Positions 7,188-15,702 of a stretch of 23,528 bases of DNA are shown here, piece by piece. Each line of letters begins with the position of its first letter. The first letter of the stretch is position 1. The stretch is from Planctomycetales bacterium (lineage in GTDB: Bacteria; Planctomycetota; UBA11346). The notes under the pieces are model-generated. The model made no database searches, was not told where the DNA came from, and was given only the letters and a program-made list of their open reading frames with translations. Where the stretch lies: assembly GCA_025362255.1 (NCBI GenBank), contig JANYGY010000004.1:1-23528 (forward strand). Direction: 5' to 3'. Made by a program: the position numbers and the translations under genes.

Positions 7188-9789
7188 CGTCAATCTCAAA
7201 TCGCTCCTCGCGCGCCTCAACAAGCCCTTGCGCGGGGCACTTGAATCCGCCGCCGGGATGTGCGTCTCGCGCGGCAATCCCGAAGTCGCGGTTGAGCACC
7301 TGGTGCTCGCGCTGCTCGATCTGCCCAGCGGCGATCTGGCAGTGCTGCTCAAGCATTACGGCATCGAGGAAGCCCGCGTGCGCGTCGCGCTCACCCGCGA
7401 GCTGGATCGCCTGCGTACCGGCAGTGGTGGCCGGCCGGTGTTCAGTCCCTTGCTCGTCGATCTGCTGTCGCGCGGGTGGCTGGTCGCCTCGCTCGAACTC
7501 GGCCACGGTGACATCCGCTCGGGCAGCGTGCTCATCGCGTTGCTCGGTGACGTCGACCGGTTTACCGCCGGTTCATGGGCCGAGCTGCTGACCCCGATCC
7601 CGCGCGCCGAGCTGCTGGCGAAACTCGACACCCTGGTTGCGACCTCGACCGAACCGACGGCATTTCTCGGAGCTTCGGCGCCCGGCGTCGCGGGCCAAAG
7701 CGCCCCGGCGGGCGACTCGATGCTGGCCAAGTTCTGCACTGATTTCACGGCCAAGGCGAAAGAGGGGAAACTCGATCCGGTGTTCGGCCGCGATCCGGAA
7801 ATCCGCCAGATGGTCGACATCCTCGCCAGACGGCGGAAGAACAACCCGATCTGCGTCGGAGAACCCGGCGTCGGCAAGACCGCGGTCGTCGAAGGCCTCG
7901 CCCTGATGATCGTCGAAGGCTTCGTCCCCGACGTGTTGAAGGACGTGCGTTTGGTTGGCCTCGACCTCTCCCTGCTGCAAGCCGGCGCGAGCGTGAAGGG
8001 CGAATTCGAGAGCCGCCTCAAGGGCGTGATCGATGAAGTCAAAGCCAGTCCCAAGCCGGTGATCCTGTTCATCGACGAAGCGCACACCCTGATCGGCGCT
8101 GGTGGCCAGGCAGGCATGGGCGACGCGGCGAATCTGCTGAAGCCCGCCCTGGCGCGCGGCGAACTGCGCACGATCGCGGCGACCACCTGGGCCGAGTACA
8201 AAAAATATTTCGAGCGCGATGCTGCCCTCGCCCGCCGTTTTCAATTGGTCAAGCTCGACGAGCCCAGCGTCTCGACCACCCACACGATGTTGCGCGGCTT
8301 GCGCCCGATCTATGAAAAAGCGCACGGCGTGGTCATCCGTGACGATGCGCTGTTTGCGGCCGCCGAAATGGGCGCGCGCTACATCAGCGGCCGGCAGCAT
8401 CCCGACAAGGGCATCGATCTGGTCGACACGGCCGCAGCCCGGGTCAAGGTCGCCCTCGCCAGCAAGCCCGCTGAATTGCAGGATTGCGAACGGCGAATCC
8501 AAGAAGCCGAAAAAGCCCTCGCCAGCATCGCTCGCGACCAGGCGACCGGCGGCACCGCCGATCCAGAAATGATTGCCGGCTTGGATCAGCGGCTGGCGGT
8601 TGATCGGCCTGAAGTGGTGCGTCTGCATGCGCAATGGCAGGCCGAAAAAACGGCTGCCGACGTCGCGATCGCGGCGCGCAATGCGCTTGAAAAAGCGCCG
8701 GGCGAACAACCGGCGATTGCCGCGTTTGCGGCGGCACAGGCGACCCTTGCCGGCATTCAAGCCGGCAAGCCGCTGCTCCACATCGAAGTCTCGCCGACGG
8801 TTGTCGCCCGGGTCATCGCCGATTGGACGGGCGTGCCGGTGGGCTCGATGGTCAAGGACGAAGCAACCAGATTGCTGACTCTCGAAACTGATCTTAGGCG
8901 GCGGGTGCGTGGCCAGGATCACGTCATGAGCGCGGTCGCCACCGGCTTGCGGGCAGCGAAATCAGGACTCAAAGATCCCCGCCAGCCGATGGGCATCTTC
9001 CTCTTCGTCGGGCCATCGGGCGTGGGCAAGACCGAGACCGCCACCGCGGTCGCCGATCTGCTGTTCGGCGGCGAACGCTTCATGACCACGGTCAACATGA
9101 GCGAGTATCAGGAAAAACACACGATCTCACGCCTGGTCGGCTCGCCTCCTGGTTATGTCGGTTACGGCGAAGGCGGCGTGCTGACCGAAGCCGTGCGCCA
9201 GCGGCCGTACTCGGTGGTGCTCCTCGATGAGGTCGAAAAAGCCGATCTCGAAGTGATGAATCTGTTTTATCAGGTGTTCGACAAGGGCACCTTGTCCGAT
9301 GGTGAAGGTCGCGAGATCGATTTCCGCAACACCACGATCATCCTGACGTCGAACCTCGCCACCGACCTGATCATGCAGGCGTGTGACGATTCCGAGATGC
9401 CGACGGCCGAGGCGCTGACCGCCGCGATCCGGCCGCAGTTGTCGAAGCATTTTAAGCCGGCGCTGCTCGCGCGCATGACCATCATCCCGTTCTTCCCGCT
9501 GAAGGCCGAGGTGCTGCAGGACATCGCCCGGCTCAAGATCGCCAAGATGGCGACCCGTTTGCGCGACGCGCAGAAAGTCGAGCTGGTCACTTCCGACGAG
9601 GTCATCGCCGCGGTCGCCGCCCGCTGCACCGAAGCCGAGTCGGGCGCACGCAACGTCGACCACATCATCGCCGGCAACCTCATGCCGCTGATCAGCACCG
9701 AGCTGCTCTCGCGCATGGGCGCGGGGCAGAAGCTCACCAAGCTGGTTGTCGGCCTGTCAGGCGACGGCTTCGCGGTCACTGGCGAATAA
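7180..9789 (+). CDS. tssH: T6SS sheath-disassembly AAA+ ATPase ClpV (TssH)
   Basis: The start is ATG 7180, giving 869 residues. It has a good ribosome site (AGGA 7168-7171) and overlaps tssG by 8 bp; a longer open frame upstream is rejected. ClpV is a hexameric Clp/Hsp100 ATPase that strips contracted TssB/TssC sheath for reuse. An N-terminal double Clp-N-like domain (1-160) carries the VSRGNPEVAVEHLVLALLD motif. AAA domain 1 has Walker A GEPGVGKT (227-234) and Walker B FIDEAH (297-302). A coiled middle region follows at about residues 430-530. AAA domain 2 has Walker A GPSGVGKT (611-618) and LLDEVEKAD (681-689). All catalytic motifs are intact. The ClpV-type N domain and T6SS context distinguish it from the general disaggregase ClpB. 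Confidence 0.97.
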   Translation: MADVNLKSLLARLNKPLRGALESAAGMCVSRGNPEVAVEHLVLALLDLPSGDLAVLLKHYGIEEARVRVALTRELDRLRTGSGGRPVFSPLLVDLLSRGWLVASLELGHGDIRSGSVLIALLGDVDRFTAGSWAELLTPIPRAELLAKLDTLVATSTEPTAFLGASAPGVAGQSAPAGDSMLAKFCTDFTAKAKEGKLDPVFGRDPEIRQMVDILARRRKNNPICVGEPGVGKTAVVEGLALMIVEGFVPDVLKDVRLVGLDLSLLQAGASVKGEFESRLKGVIDEVKASPKPVILFIDEAHTLIGAGGQAGMGDAANLLKPALARGELRTIAATTWAEYKKYFERDAALARRFQLVKLDEPSVSTTHTMLRGLRPIYEKAHGVVIRDDALFAAAEMGARYISGRQHPDKGIDLVDTAAARVKVALASKPAELQDCERRIQEAEKALASIARDQATGGTADPEMIAGLDQRLAVDRPEVVRLHAQWQAEKTAADVAIAARNALEKAPGEQPAIAAFAAAQATLAGIQAGKPLLHIEVSPTVVARVIADWTGVPVGSMVKDEATRLLTLETDLRRRVRGQDHVMSAVATGLRAAKSGLKDPRQPMGIFLFVGPSGVGKTETATAVADLLFGGERFMTTVNMSEYQEKHTISRLVGSPPGYVGYGEGGVLTEAVRQRPYSVVLLDEVEKADLEVMNLFYQVFDKGTLSDGEGREIDFRNTTIILTSNLATDLIMQACDDSEMPTAEALTAAIRPQLSKHFKPALLARMTIIPFFPLKAEVLQDIARLKIAKMATRLRDAQKVELVTSDEVIAAVAARCTEAESGARNVDHIIAGNLMPLISTELLSRMGAGQKLTKLVVGLSGDGFAVTGE

Positions 9790-9816
9790 AGACGGCTTAA
9801 GGAAGGGGGTCTTCAC

Positions 9817-10905
9817 ATGGAATTGAGCAACGTCCATCCGGTGTCGGCCCTGTTGTCGGTTTCCGCCATCCCGGGCTACGATCATGCCCGCGCGGGAATG
9901 CTCGTGGCCAAGATGACGTATCGCGTGGTGGACGGCGTGGCGACGCTCGAAACTCAAAAGCCGGCCAAGATCCTGGTAAAAGACACGCCGCTCATCTGGA
10001 AGGATCCGCAAGCGGGTGACGTGCTGCTCGGCGAGCTGCCGCGCGACGACACCCTGCGCGCGGATCCGGCTTTCGAGGTGATCCTGTTGGGCCAGGCGCA
10101 TGCGCCCAAGGGCGTCGCCTGCACCCAGATGAAAGTTGCCATGAGTGTCGGAGCGGCGCGTCGTGAGCTGCTCGTGACCGGCGATCGGCGCTGGGAAAAG
10201 AGTGTATTCGGTCAACGGATCAGTGCGCCCACACCCTTCACGACGATGCCGTTGGCGTGGAGCCGTGCCTTTGGTGGGCAGGCGGAGATTGAGATCGATC
10301 ACGAATCATTCGTTGATGTCTGCGACGTGCGCAATGCCGCGGGGCGTGGTTTCGATCCGACCATGCAAGCTCATGGGATGACCAAAGCCCTCAAATCGCC
10401 CAAGCCGTATCCACGCTTCGATGCCGCACGCGTGCTGCCCAATGTCGAGTATCCGCAGGTCGCGGTCAAAGCGTGGGGGGATAATCCCGATCCCGCATGT
10501 TGGGCGACGGTCCCCACCACCTCGTCGATCCACGGCCTGCGCATTCCGGTCGAGCCGAAGACCCCGAAGGCCGGACCAGGTCTGTTTCATCGCGCGCATC
10601 CCGATTGGGTCCTGCCGCAGGTGCCCCCGGCGCACACCGTGGTGACCGTTGATGGAGTGACTCCCGACGGGCGTTGGACCTTCAAGCTGCCCGCGCAACA
10701 GGTGTGGCTGGATGTCGTGACTGAGAGCCGCGAACAACGTGTCCAGGCGCTGCCGCAAATGCTCGTGTTGTTGCCCGAAGAGCGCTCTTTCCAGCTGATT
10801 TTCCGAGGATTTTTCTCGGTTCCCGTGCCCTTGCAGGAACCTCCGCCAGAAGGTGACCTGCGCGTTGCCCGCCTGCGTCTGGCAGACGGCTGGAGCACCT
10901 CATGA
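9817..10905 (+). CDS. DUF2169 family T6SS-associated protein (first copy, probable spike/effector adaptor)
   Basis: The 362-residue protein carries the DUF2169 signature: an N-terminal MLVAKMTYRV strand, RRELLVTGDRRW (115-126), then TPFTTMPLAWSRAFGG (139-154), and downstream YPRFDAARVLPNVEYP. DUF2169 proteins are found beside VgrG and PAAR genes; in Agrobacterium a member has been reported as needed to load an effector on its VgrG/PAAR spike. The role here is inferred from that. No enzyme motif, signal peptide or membrane helix is seen, so it should act in the cytoplasm. A strong AAGGAAGGGGG ribosome site lies 8 bases before the ATG. Its stop overlaps the PAAR-like gene (ATGA), suggesting co-translation. 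There is no pentapeptide-repeat fusion, which some family members have. Confidence 0.85.
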   Translation: MELSNVHPVSALLSVSAIPGYDHARAGMLVAKMTYRVVDGVATLETQKPAKILVKDTPLIWKDPQAGDVLLGELPRDDTLRADPAFEVILLGQAHAPKGVACTQMKVAMSVGAARRELLVTGDRRWEKSVFGQRISAPTPFTTMPLAWSRAFGGQAEIEIDHESFVDVCDVRNAAGRGFDPTMQAHGMTKALKSPKPYPRFDAARVLPNVEYPQVAVKAWGDNPDPACWATVPTTSSIHGLRIPVEPKTPKAGPGLFHRAHPDWVLPQVPPAHTVVTVDGVTPDGRWTFKLPAQQVWLDVVTESREQRVQALPQMLVLLPEERSFQLIFRGFFSVPVPLQEPPPEGDLRVARLRLADGWSTS

Positions 10906-11717
10906 AGGTCAACGTCAACGTCATCGTCGATTTCTCATTCGGCTTTCTCACGCACGGGGTGCTCCTGCCGCCACCGGTCGTACCACCGGCAGTGCCCACG
11001 TTTTCGGTTGAGATGATTGCCACGTTCATGTGGACTCTCGGCTTCGCGATGAACCAGAACAAATTCAGCAACGGTGCGAAACCGGTCACCCACAAAGGCA
11101 TGTGGATCGCGCTCGATGGCCATGATTGCGGGATGATGATTCCCGACATCACGGTGCCGCCGGCCCCAAATATTTGGTATCCGATGATGTGGCCATTTTC
11201 CAGCCGCAAGCCGATCATGGCCGCGAGCACGGTGAAGATGAATGGCACGTCAGTCGCCTGTGCGCAATGGATCGGCCTGCCACCGATTCCGATGATGAGC
11301 TGTGGCGAGCCAGTGAGCGTGCCGGTGTGCTGGTCGGCGATCAGCGTCACCAACAACCTGCAGGTCGGCATGACCTTTACCGATATGCTGGTCGGCTTGA
11401 TCACCACCGTCGCGTCGATCGTCACCGATTACCTTTTCAGCAAACTTCCGGGCAACACCTTTGGGCAAGTCGCCCTGGGAAATGCGTTGAAAGGCTTGTC
11501 GCCGGTATCGATCTTGGCCGGCTTCGGCACCAGCGCGCTGACCGGCAATGCGACGCTCTCAGGCACGATTGGCCTGCCCTTCGCCAATATCTCGGTGTCC
11601 TATACCCCCAACCCGGATGCTGGTTCGCCAAGTTTCGTGTTCGGTGGCGCGCTGCCATTCTTCCGTGGCGACTCGACCGGTGCCGGTCAAGTCAGTGGCA
11701 TTCCGGTGAAGCTATGA
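10902..11717 (+). CDS. PAAR-like spike-tip protein (putative)
   Basis: This 271-residue protein resembles PAAR-like proteins of T6SS spike modules. The region 64-143 is rich in Pro, Gly and Met and holds GHDCGMMIPD (73-82), VKMNGTSVAC (111-120), which resembles the V-x-I-N-G-x-P-A pattern of PAAR repeats, and LPPIPMMSCGEPVSVP (126-141). Four cysteines (76, 120, 134, 143) and three histidines (18, 64, 74) could bind a metal at the tip. A hydrophobic stretch lies at about 155-180, and the C-terminal 80 residues are Gly/Ser rich. No known toxin domain is recognised. The ATG is preceded by GGAG (10892-10895) and overlaps the first DUF2169 gene by 4 bp; its stop overlaps the second one in the same way. 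The flanking adaptor genes support a spike-tip role. It could also be a small membrane-acting effector. Confidence 0.7.
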   Translation: MKVNVNVIVDFSFGFLTHGVLLPPPVVPPAVPTFSVEMIATFMWTLGFAMNQNKFSNGAKPVTHKGMWIALDGHDCGMMIPDITVPPAPNIWYPMMWPFSSRKPIMAASTVKMNGTSVACAQWIGLPPIPMMSCGEPVSVPVCWSAISVTNNLQVGMTFTDMLVGLITTVASIVTDYLFSKLPGNTFGQVALGNALKGLSPVSILAGFGTSALTGNATLSGTIGLPFANISVSYTPNPDAGSPSFVFGGALPFFRGDSTGAGQVSGIPVKL

Positions 11718-12946
11718 GCCGCGTGATCGCCCGGGATACCTATGACGCCGAGTTGCTGCTCATGCCGCTGCGTGGCGAAACGACCCACATCCACGCGCTG
11801 TTCAAGCTGACCTACGCGATCAACCCCGACACCGGCCGCTGCACGCGCACCAAGCCCGAGCCGTTGTTGCACGATTGGCGGGATCCCAAGGTCGACCGCC
11901 CGCAGCTTGGGGGCAGTGATTTCTGGCTGATGAAACCGCGCACCGATTTGGTGATCCAGGGAACGGTTCACGCCGCGGGCGGCAATCCGGTCGACCGCAT
12001 GCGCGCTGGGGTGACCCTGGGCAAGGTGACCAAAGAGCTCGCGGTCAGCGGCCAACGCGCGATCACGTGGCACAACGGCCGACCGGTGATCGGCGCGCCC
12101 GAACCGTTCACCAAGATCCCACTCGCGTGGAGCGAAGCCTTCGGCGGCATCGATTGGCGCGTGCCGGTGCCCGGCATCGCGACGATGACCGACAATGAAA
12201 AAATCGAATCTGCCATCCGCACTAAATTCGATCATCCGGGAATGTATCCACGCAATCCATTCGGCCGCGGGTACCTCGTCGAATCCGGTGAGGTGGCGAA
12301 ATTGTTCGCGCCCTGTCTCGAGGACCCCAGCGATCTGCTGACTGCCGAAAGGTTGATCACCCGCGATCCCGCGGCGTGGTGGCGCCAGCCGCTGCCGTGG
12401 TGCCTCGACTGGACCAATCTGGTGATGTACCCGCGTGCCGGGTGGTTCGAGCCCGGAGTAGATCCCTGGTATCCGGTGACCGATGACCGCACCTTGCCGG
12501 AAATACACCGCGGCCTGCTGCCTGCTGATTACCGGCGCAATCGGGTCAACGGCTGCGACCCGCGATTTTTCCAAGGCGCCAGTCAGGGTTTGGCGATCGA
12601 TCGCCCGGCGACCGGTCAGGCTTTACGTCTGGTCGGACTGAGCCCGGCGCGACACACGCTTGAGGTGATCCTCCCCGCGACGCAGGCGGACATCACTTTC
12701 ACGATCGAGGGCCGCGCCACCCGGGTTGCGGCGCGGTTGCACCACCTCGTCGTGCGCCCAGACGATCTGATCATGACCGTGGTGTTCGCTGCCGAGGCCC
12801 CGCTCGCCCGGCCATTCATCCCCGGAATCCACAAGCACATCCCCATCACGGCGGCACTCGATGGCGATGCCCCGGTGCCTTTCCCAGCGCCGCCGACCGC
12901 CCGCGAACGCATCGCGGCGGTCCAGCCTGCGGAAAAATCGTCATGA
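11714..12946 (+). CDS. DUF2169 family T6SS-associated protein (second copy)
   Basis: The start is ATG 11714 (410 residues). An open frame extends about 590 bases further upstream but lies within the PAAR-like gene, so it is rejected. The DUF2169 core is clear: KVTKELAVSGQRAI from residue 104, then PEPFTKIPLAWSEAFGG ending at 145, and a GMYPRNPFGRGY segment. It shares these anchors with the first copy but is otherwise divergent and about 50 residues longer, with a C-terminal domain (LVGLSPARHTLEVILP, HLVVRPDDLIMTVVF) of its own. It is presumably an adaptor or chaperone for spike loading. ATGA overlaps link it to both neighbours, so the four-gene module should be made in fixed proportion. No signal peptide is seen. 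Confidence 0.82.
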   Translation: MSRVIARDTYDAELLLMPLRGETTHIHALFKLTYAINPDTGRCTRTKPEPLLHDWRDPKVDRPQLGGSDFWLMKPRTDLVIQGTVHAAGGNPVDRMRAGVTLGKVTKELAVSGQRAITWHNGRPVIGAPEPFTKIPLAWSEAFGGIDWRVPVPGIATMTDNEKIESAIRTKFDHPGMYPRNPFGRGYLVESGEVAKLFAPCLEDPSDLLTAERLITRDPAAWWRQPLPWCLDWTNLVMYPRAGWFEPGVDPWYPVTDDRTLPEIHRGLLPADYRRNRVNGCDPRFFQGASQGLAIDRPATGQALRLVGLSPARHTLEVILPATQADITFTIEGRATRVAARLHHLVVRPDDLIMTVVFAAEAPLARPFIPGIHKHIPITAALDGDAPVPFPAPPTARERIAAVQPAEKSS

Positions 12947-13590
12947 CGCCGGAACCGGAATCGGCGTTGCCTGCAACCACTGAAGCCGTCACGCCATCGG
13001 CGCGGCTGGTCGAAATGATCGCCTCGGCCACGGTCGCAGCGGTTCCCGCCGCAGACGTCAGCGGCCGGCCAGCCGGCGTCGTCGTTGGCCACTGCCTGGA
13101 TGATCGTCATCCGCACCTTGCTGGGCGAGTGCTGGTGCGTGTCAGCTCTCGTTCTGGTGAGAGTTCTGGTGAGAGCTCGGGTGAAGCCTCACGTGAGCGT
13201 GACGTGTGGGTCCCGACGCTGGCCCATATCGTGGTGCGGCGGGATGATCGCGTGCTGCTGTTGCAGCCCGGCAACTGGTCTGAGCTGGTGGTGATCGGCG
13301 TTCTCGATGGCCTGCGTCAGCGTTCCGCACCGGCGCTGACCGCCGCCGCGGTGACCTTGCGCCGCGACGAGCAGATCGAAATCCAAGACCATGACGGCAA
13401 GCCGTTGCTCGCCATCGTGCCCACCGCTCAAGGCCCTGTGCTGCGCTTGGCGCAAGCCGATCAGATGCTCGAAATCGCCGGCCGCCTGACCATCGCCGCC
13501 ACCGCGATCGAGCTGCGTGCCAGGGGTGAGATGGCGCTGAGCGCTGGAGGCGACGTAGTGGTCTCGGGCGAAGAAATTAAATTGAACTAG
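12943..13590 (+). CDS. DUF6484-like protein with OB-fold and short beta-helix-like tail
   Basis: The 215-residue product has a disordered Ala/Pro/Thr N-terminus (1-45). A segment (about 45-130) with GVVVGHCLD, VRVSSRSGE, WVPTLAHIVVRRDDRVLLLQPG and VVIGVLDG matches the pattern of DUF6484, a small OB-fold-like domain found beside DUF2169 genes. The C-terminal 75 residues are strand-rich (IEIQDHDGKPLLAIVP, VLRLAQ, LTIAATAIELRA, DVVVSGEEIKLN) and look like the end of a VgrG needle. It lacks a gp27-like base domain. A SerGlyGlu triple repeat (about 70-80) interrupts the OB-fold. It overlaps the second DUF2169 gene by ATGA and ends 15 bases from the convergent vgrG stop. The family call is from recall of pattern, not a search. 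Confidence 0.65.
   Translation: MTPEPESALPATTEAVTPSARLVEMIASATVAAVPAADVSGRPAGVVVGHCLDDRHPHLAGRVLVRVSSRSGESSGESSGEASRERDVWVPTLAHIVVRRDDRVLLLQPGNWSELVVIGVLDGLRQRSAPALTAAAVTLRRDEQIEIQDHDGKPLLAIVPTAQGPVLRLAQADQMLEIAGRLTIAATAIELRARGEMALSAGGDVVVSGEEIKLN
13152..13187 (+). repeat. Three tandem 12-bp units inside the DUF6484-like gene
   Basis: TTCTGGTGAGAG occurs twice head to tail (13152-13163 and 13164-13175), followed by a degenerate third unit (13176-13187). It encodes a Ser/Gly/Glu repeat in a predicted surface loop. The unit length is a multiple of three, so slippage would keep the frame. Confidence 0.8.
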
Positions 13591-13605
13591 CGGACAAACG
13601 TTAGC

Positions 13606-15702
13606 TCAGCCGTTGATGCCCACCGAGGCCCCGCCGATCGCGACCGCCCCGGATCCTTTGACGTCAACCGTCGTACCTTTGACTTTGGCTGCGCCGCTGG
13701 CGTCGACGGTCACCTCGATCGCGCTGCACGTGACCGACGCCGTGCCCTGCACGCCCACCGTACTGCCGATCACGGTGGTCGCACCGCCGGCCTTGCCGAA
13801 CTGGGCGACCGGCGCGGCGACGGTGGCCTTGGCATCGCCGTTAATCCCGATCTCGACGCTGTGGATGGTGATCTTCGCTGGCTCGATGACGATGCTCGAT
13901 CCGCCCACAGTCAGCGAGATTTTGGTTGGAGAGCTGATGGAGACCTCAGAGCCGGAACTAGAAATCGTCAGCGAGGACGCCGCCGTGAACGAGCCTTTGG
14001 CGTCGGTCGCCAACGACGCATCGGCGGTGGATTTCATCGTCAACTTGGCCTTGGTGGTGATCGAGGCATCGTCGGTTGCCGAAACCACATATTTGCCTTT
14101 GGTCGTCAGAGCAGTCTGTTTTTTACCGTCATCGAACACCAGGGTGTGATCCTTGGTCGAGGTGATCAGGGTGATGGTTCCGGCGCCTTCGTCTTCGCCA
14201 AAACGCAGTTCGTGACCGGTGCGGCTGCGCAGCACGCCCGAGGTCGATTTGCCATTTTCGGTGGTGACCCTCGGGCCTTTGTTAATCGCGTTGTGCAAGC
14301 AGCCGAGGATGAACGGTCGGCCCGGGTCGCCGTGTTCATGGCTGACGACGACCTCATCGCCGACCTCCAACGGAAAGTGGAAGCCGCGATCGGGCCCGGC
14401 CCAGGGATGAGCGACGCGCATGCGTTGGACGATCGACTCACCGTCGACCGTGGTTTCGCTGGCAAAGGTCACTTCGTAAAAGCTGGTATTTTCGGTGCTG
14501 CCCGGCTCGTCATCACCATCCGCCGGCAGGTTGGAATTGCTGATCACGCCCAAGCGGATGCCCGCGACGCGCGGTGGCTCGCGCAGCGCGGGGCGCAGCA
14601 GGGGGCCGGCGAAGGGCACGCAGGTGAACGCATTGCGGTACACCGGATCTTCGCCCGGGTGGGGCGCCCGATACGTGTGTTCGACTTGCGTCAGAACCCA
14701 TTTCGCATTGTTGTTCGGATCCTGGTTGCCGCTGATTTTCAGGCAGAAACCGGCCCCGATCTGATGCAGATCGCTGGTGCCGCTGGCCTGGGTGGCCAGC
14801 GCCGTGGCGCGTTCGCTGATCCACGTCGCCACTTTGCGCGCGGCGAAGGACGTCTCGGCATTACGCACGCCGCCATGGTGTTCGGGAAATTGGCGTTCGC
14901 TGCCGGTCACCGTGAAGATGCCGGCTTTCTTGACCGTGGCTTCGGACGTGCTGACCTGGGAATAGCGTTTGGGGGTCTGGGCGTTGATCTTGGCGCTGGC
15001 GAAGGTCACCCGCCGGATTGCGCGGAAATCCAGGACGACCCCAAAGTGGTCAGCATCATCGTCGCGGTCGTCGTCTGACAGCGCCGGATCGAAAGCCCCC
15101 TGGATCAGCCGCTCATTCGGACACAGCACTTCGTGACTGCCGGCAGTCACGAAGGTGAAGTCGTCGACCGCCTGGTTGGCCGTCATCCACGCGCGACCCT
15201 CTTCAGCGAGTAAGCGCTGCACCAGATCCAGGTCCGATTCACTATGCTGCAAGACCCGTTTGGCGCGGTGGGTGCAACCGTCGAGAGTTCCGGTCAGGTT
15301 GTATTTCGATAGCAATTTCTGGACGATATCGGCAGTGGTCATGTCTTCGAATGTCGAAAAATGCCGGCCCAACGACAGCAGCCAGAGCGGGCTACGCAAC
15401 TCGATCCGCCAAGTCTGCATGTGCTGGCTGTTCATTCCAAGATGGGACGCCTCGGCAATGACTCCGTTGATCTTCCGTTGCCCGCCCTCGATGTCGTCGG
15501 GTCGGGCTAAGACCAAAGCCGCGGTTTTCCCCACCATCTTGCCGAGATCGAGCGCATCCGGCGGCGTGTCGTGGTCGCTCTGCAGATCGATGGTGAAAAC
15601 GTAAGGCTCGCTTAATTCCTCGATCCCGCTGAAGGCAACCACCCGAAACCGCTCGAGCTCAAGCTCTTGGCAGATCATCGTGGGCAGCATTGAGGTTCCC
15701 AT
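13606..15702 (-). CDS. vgrG: T6SS spike protein VgrG (TssI)
   Basis: The 698-residue trimeric spike caps the Hcp tube. A gp27-like base domain spans about 1-380 (YVFTIDLQS near the start, then a HSESDLDLVQRLLAEEGRAW segment near 152-171). The gp5 OB-fold follows (about 385-475) with the signature VRVAHPWAGPDRGFHFPLEVGDE and GDPGRPFILGCLHN. A Ser/Thr/Ala-rich beta-helix needle (about 480-698) ends in GASVGING. No lysozyme, actin-crosslinking or other effector domain follows, so it is a structural VgrG whose tip should accept a PAAR protein. The start is ATG 15702, with GGAG about 6 bases upstream. It lies on the opposite strand to the rest of the structural genes, converging on the DUF2169/PAAR-like module and diverging from tssJ. 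Confidence 0.96.
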   Translation of the reverse strand: MGTSMLPTMICQELELERFRVVAFSGIEELSEPYVFTIDLQSDHDTPPDALDLGKMVGKTAALVLARPDDIEGGQRKINGVIAEASHLGMNSQHMQTWRIELRSPLWLLSLGRHFSTFEDMTTADIVQKLLSKYNLTGTLDGCTHRAKRVLQHSESDLDLVQRLLAEEGRAWMTANQAVDDFTFVTAGSHEVLCPNERLIQGAFDPALSDDDRDDDADHFGVVLDFRAIRRVTFASAKINAQTPKRYSQVSTSEATVKKAGIFTVTGSERQFPEHHGGVRNAETSFAARKVATWISERATALATQASGTSDLHQIGAGFCLKISGNQDPNNNAKWVLTQVEHTYRAPHPGEDPVYRNAFTCVPFAGPLLRPALREPPRVAGIRLGVISNSNLPADGDDEPGSTENTSFYEVTFASETTVDGESIVQRMRVAHPWAGPDRGFHFPLEVGDEVVVSHEHGDPGRPFILGCLHNAINKGPRVTTENGKSTSGVLRSRTGHELRFGEDEGAGTITLITSTKDHTLVFDDGKKQTALTTKGKYVVSATDDASITTKAKLTMKSTADASLATDAKGSFTAASSLTISSSGSEVSISSPTKISLTVGGSSIVIEPAKITIHSVEIGINGDAKATVAAPVAQFGKAGGATTVIGSTVGVQGTASVTCSAIEVTVDASGAAKVKGTTVDVKGSGAVAIGGASVGING

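Noticed and set aside
7573..8922. 449-residue open frame on the minus strand inside clpV
   Set aside because: It is fully antisense to a clear ClpV with intact AAA motifs. Its composition (rich in Arg, Gly, Asp, His) is typical of shadow frames in high-GC DNA, and no domain is recognised.
11126..11713. Upstream extension of the second DUF2169 frame (would give 606 residues)
   Set aside because: It lies wholly within the PAAR-like gene in another frame. The ATG at 11714 forms an ATGA overlap like the other junctions, and the DUF2169 domain begins after it.
13861..15078. 405-residue open frame on the plus strand inside vgrG
   Set aside because: It is antisense to a well-supported VgrG with no recognisable motif; a high-GC shadow frame.
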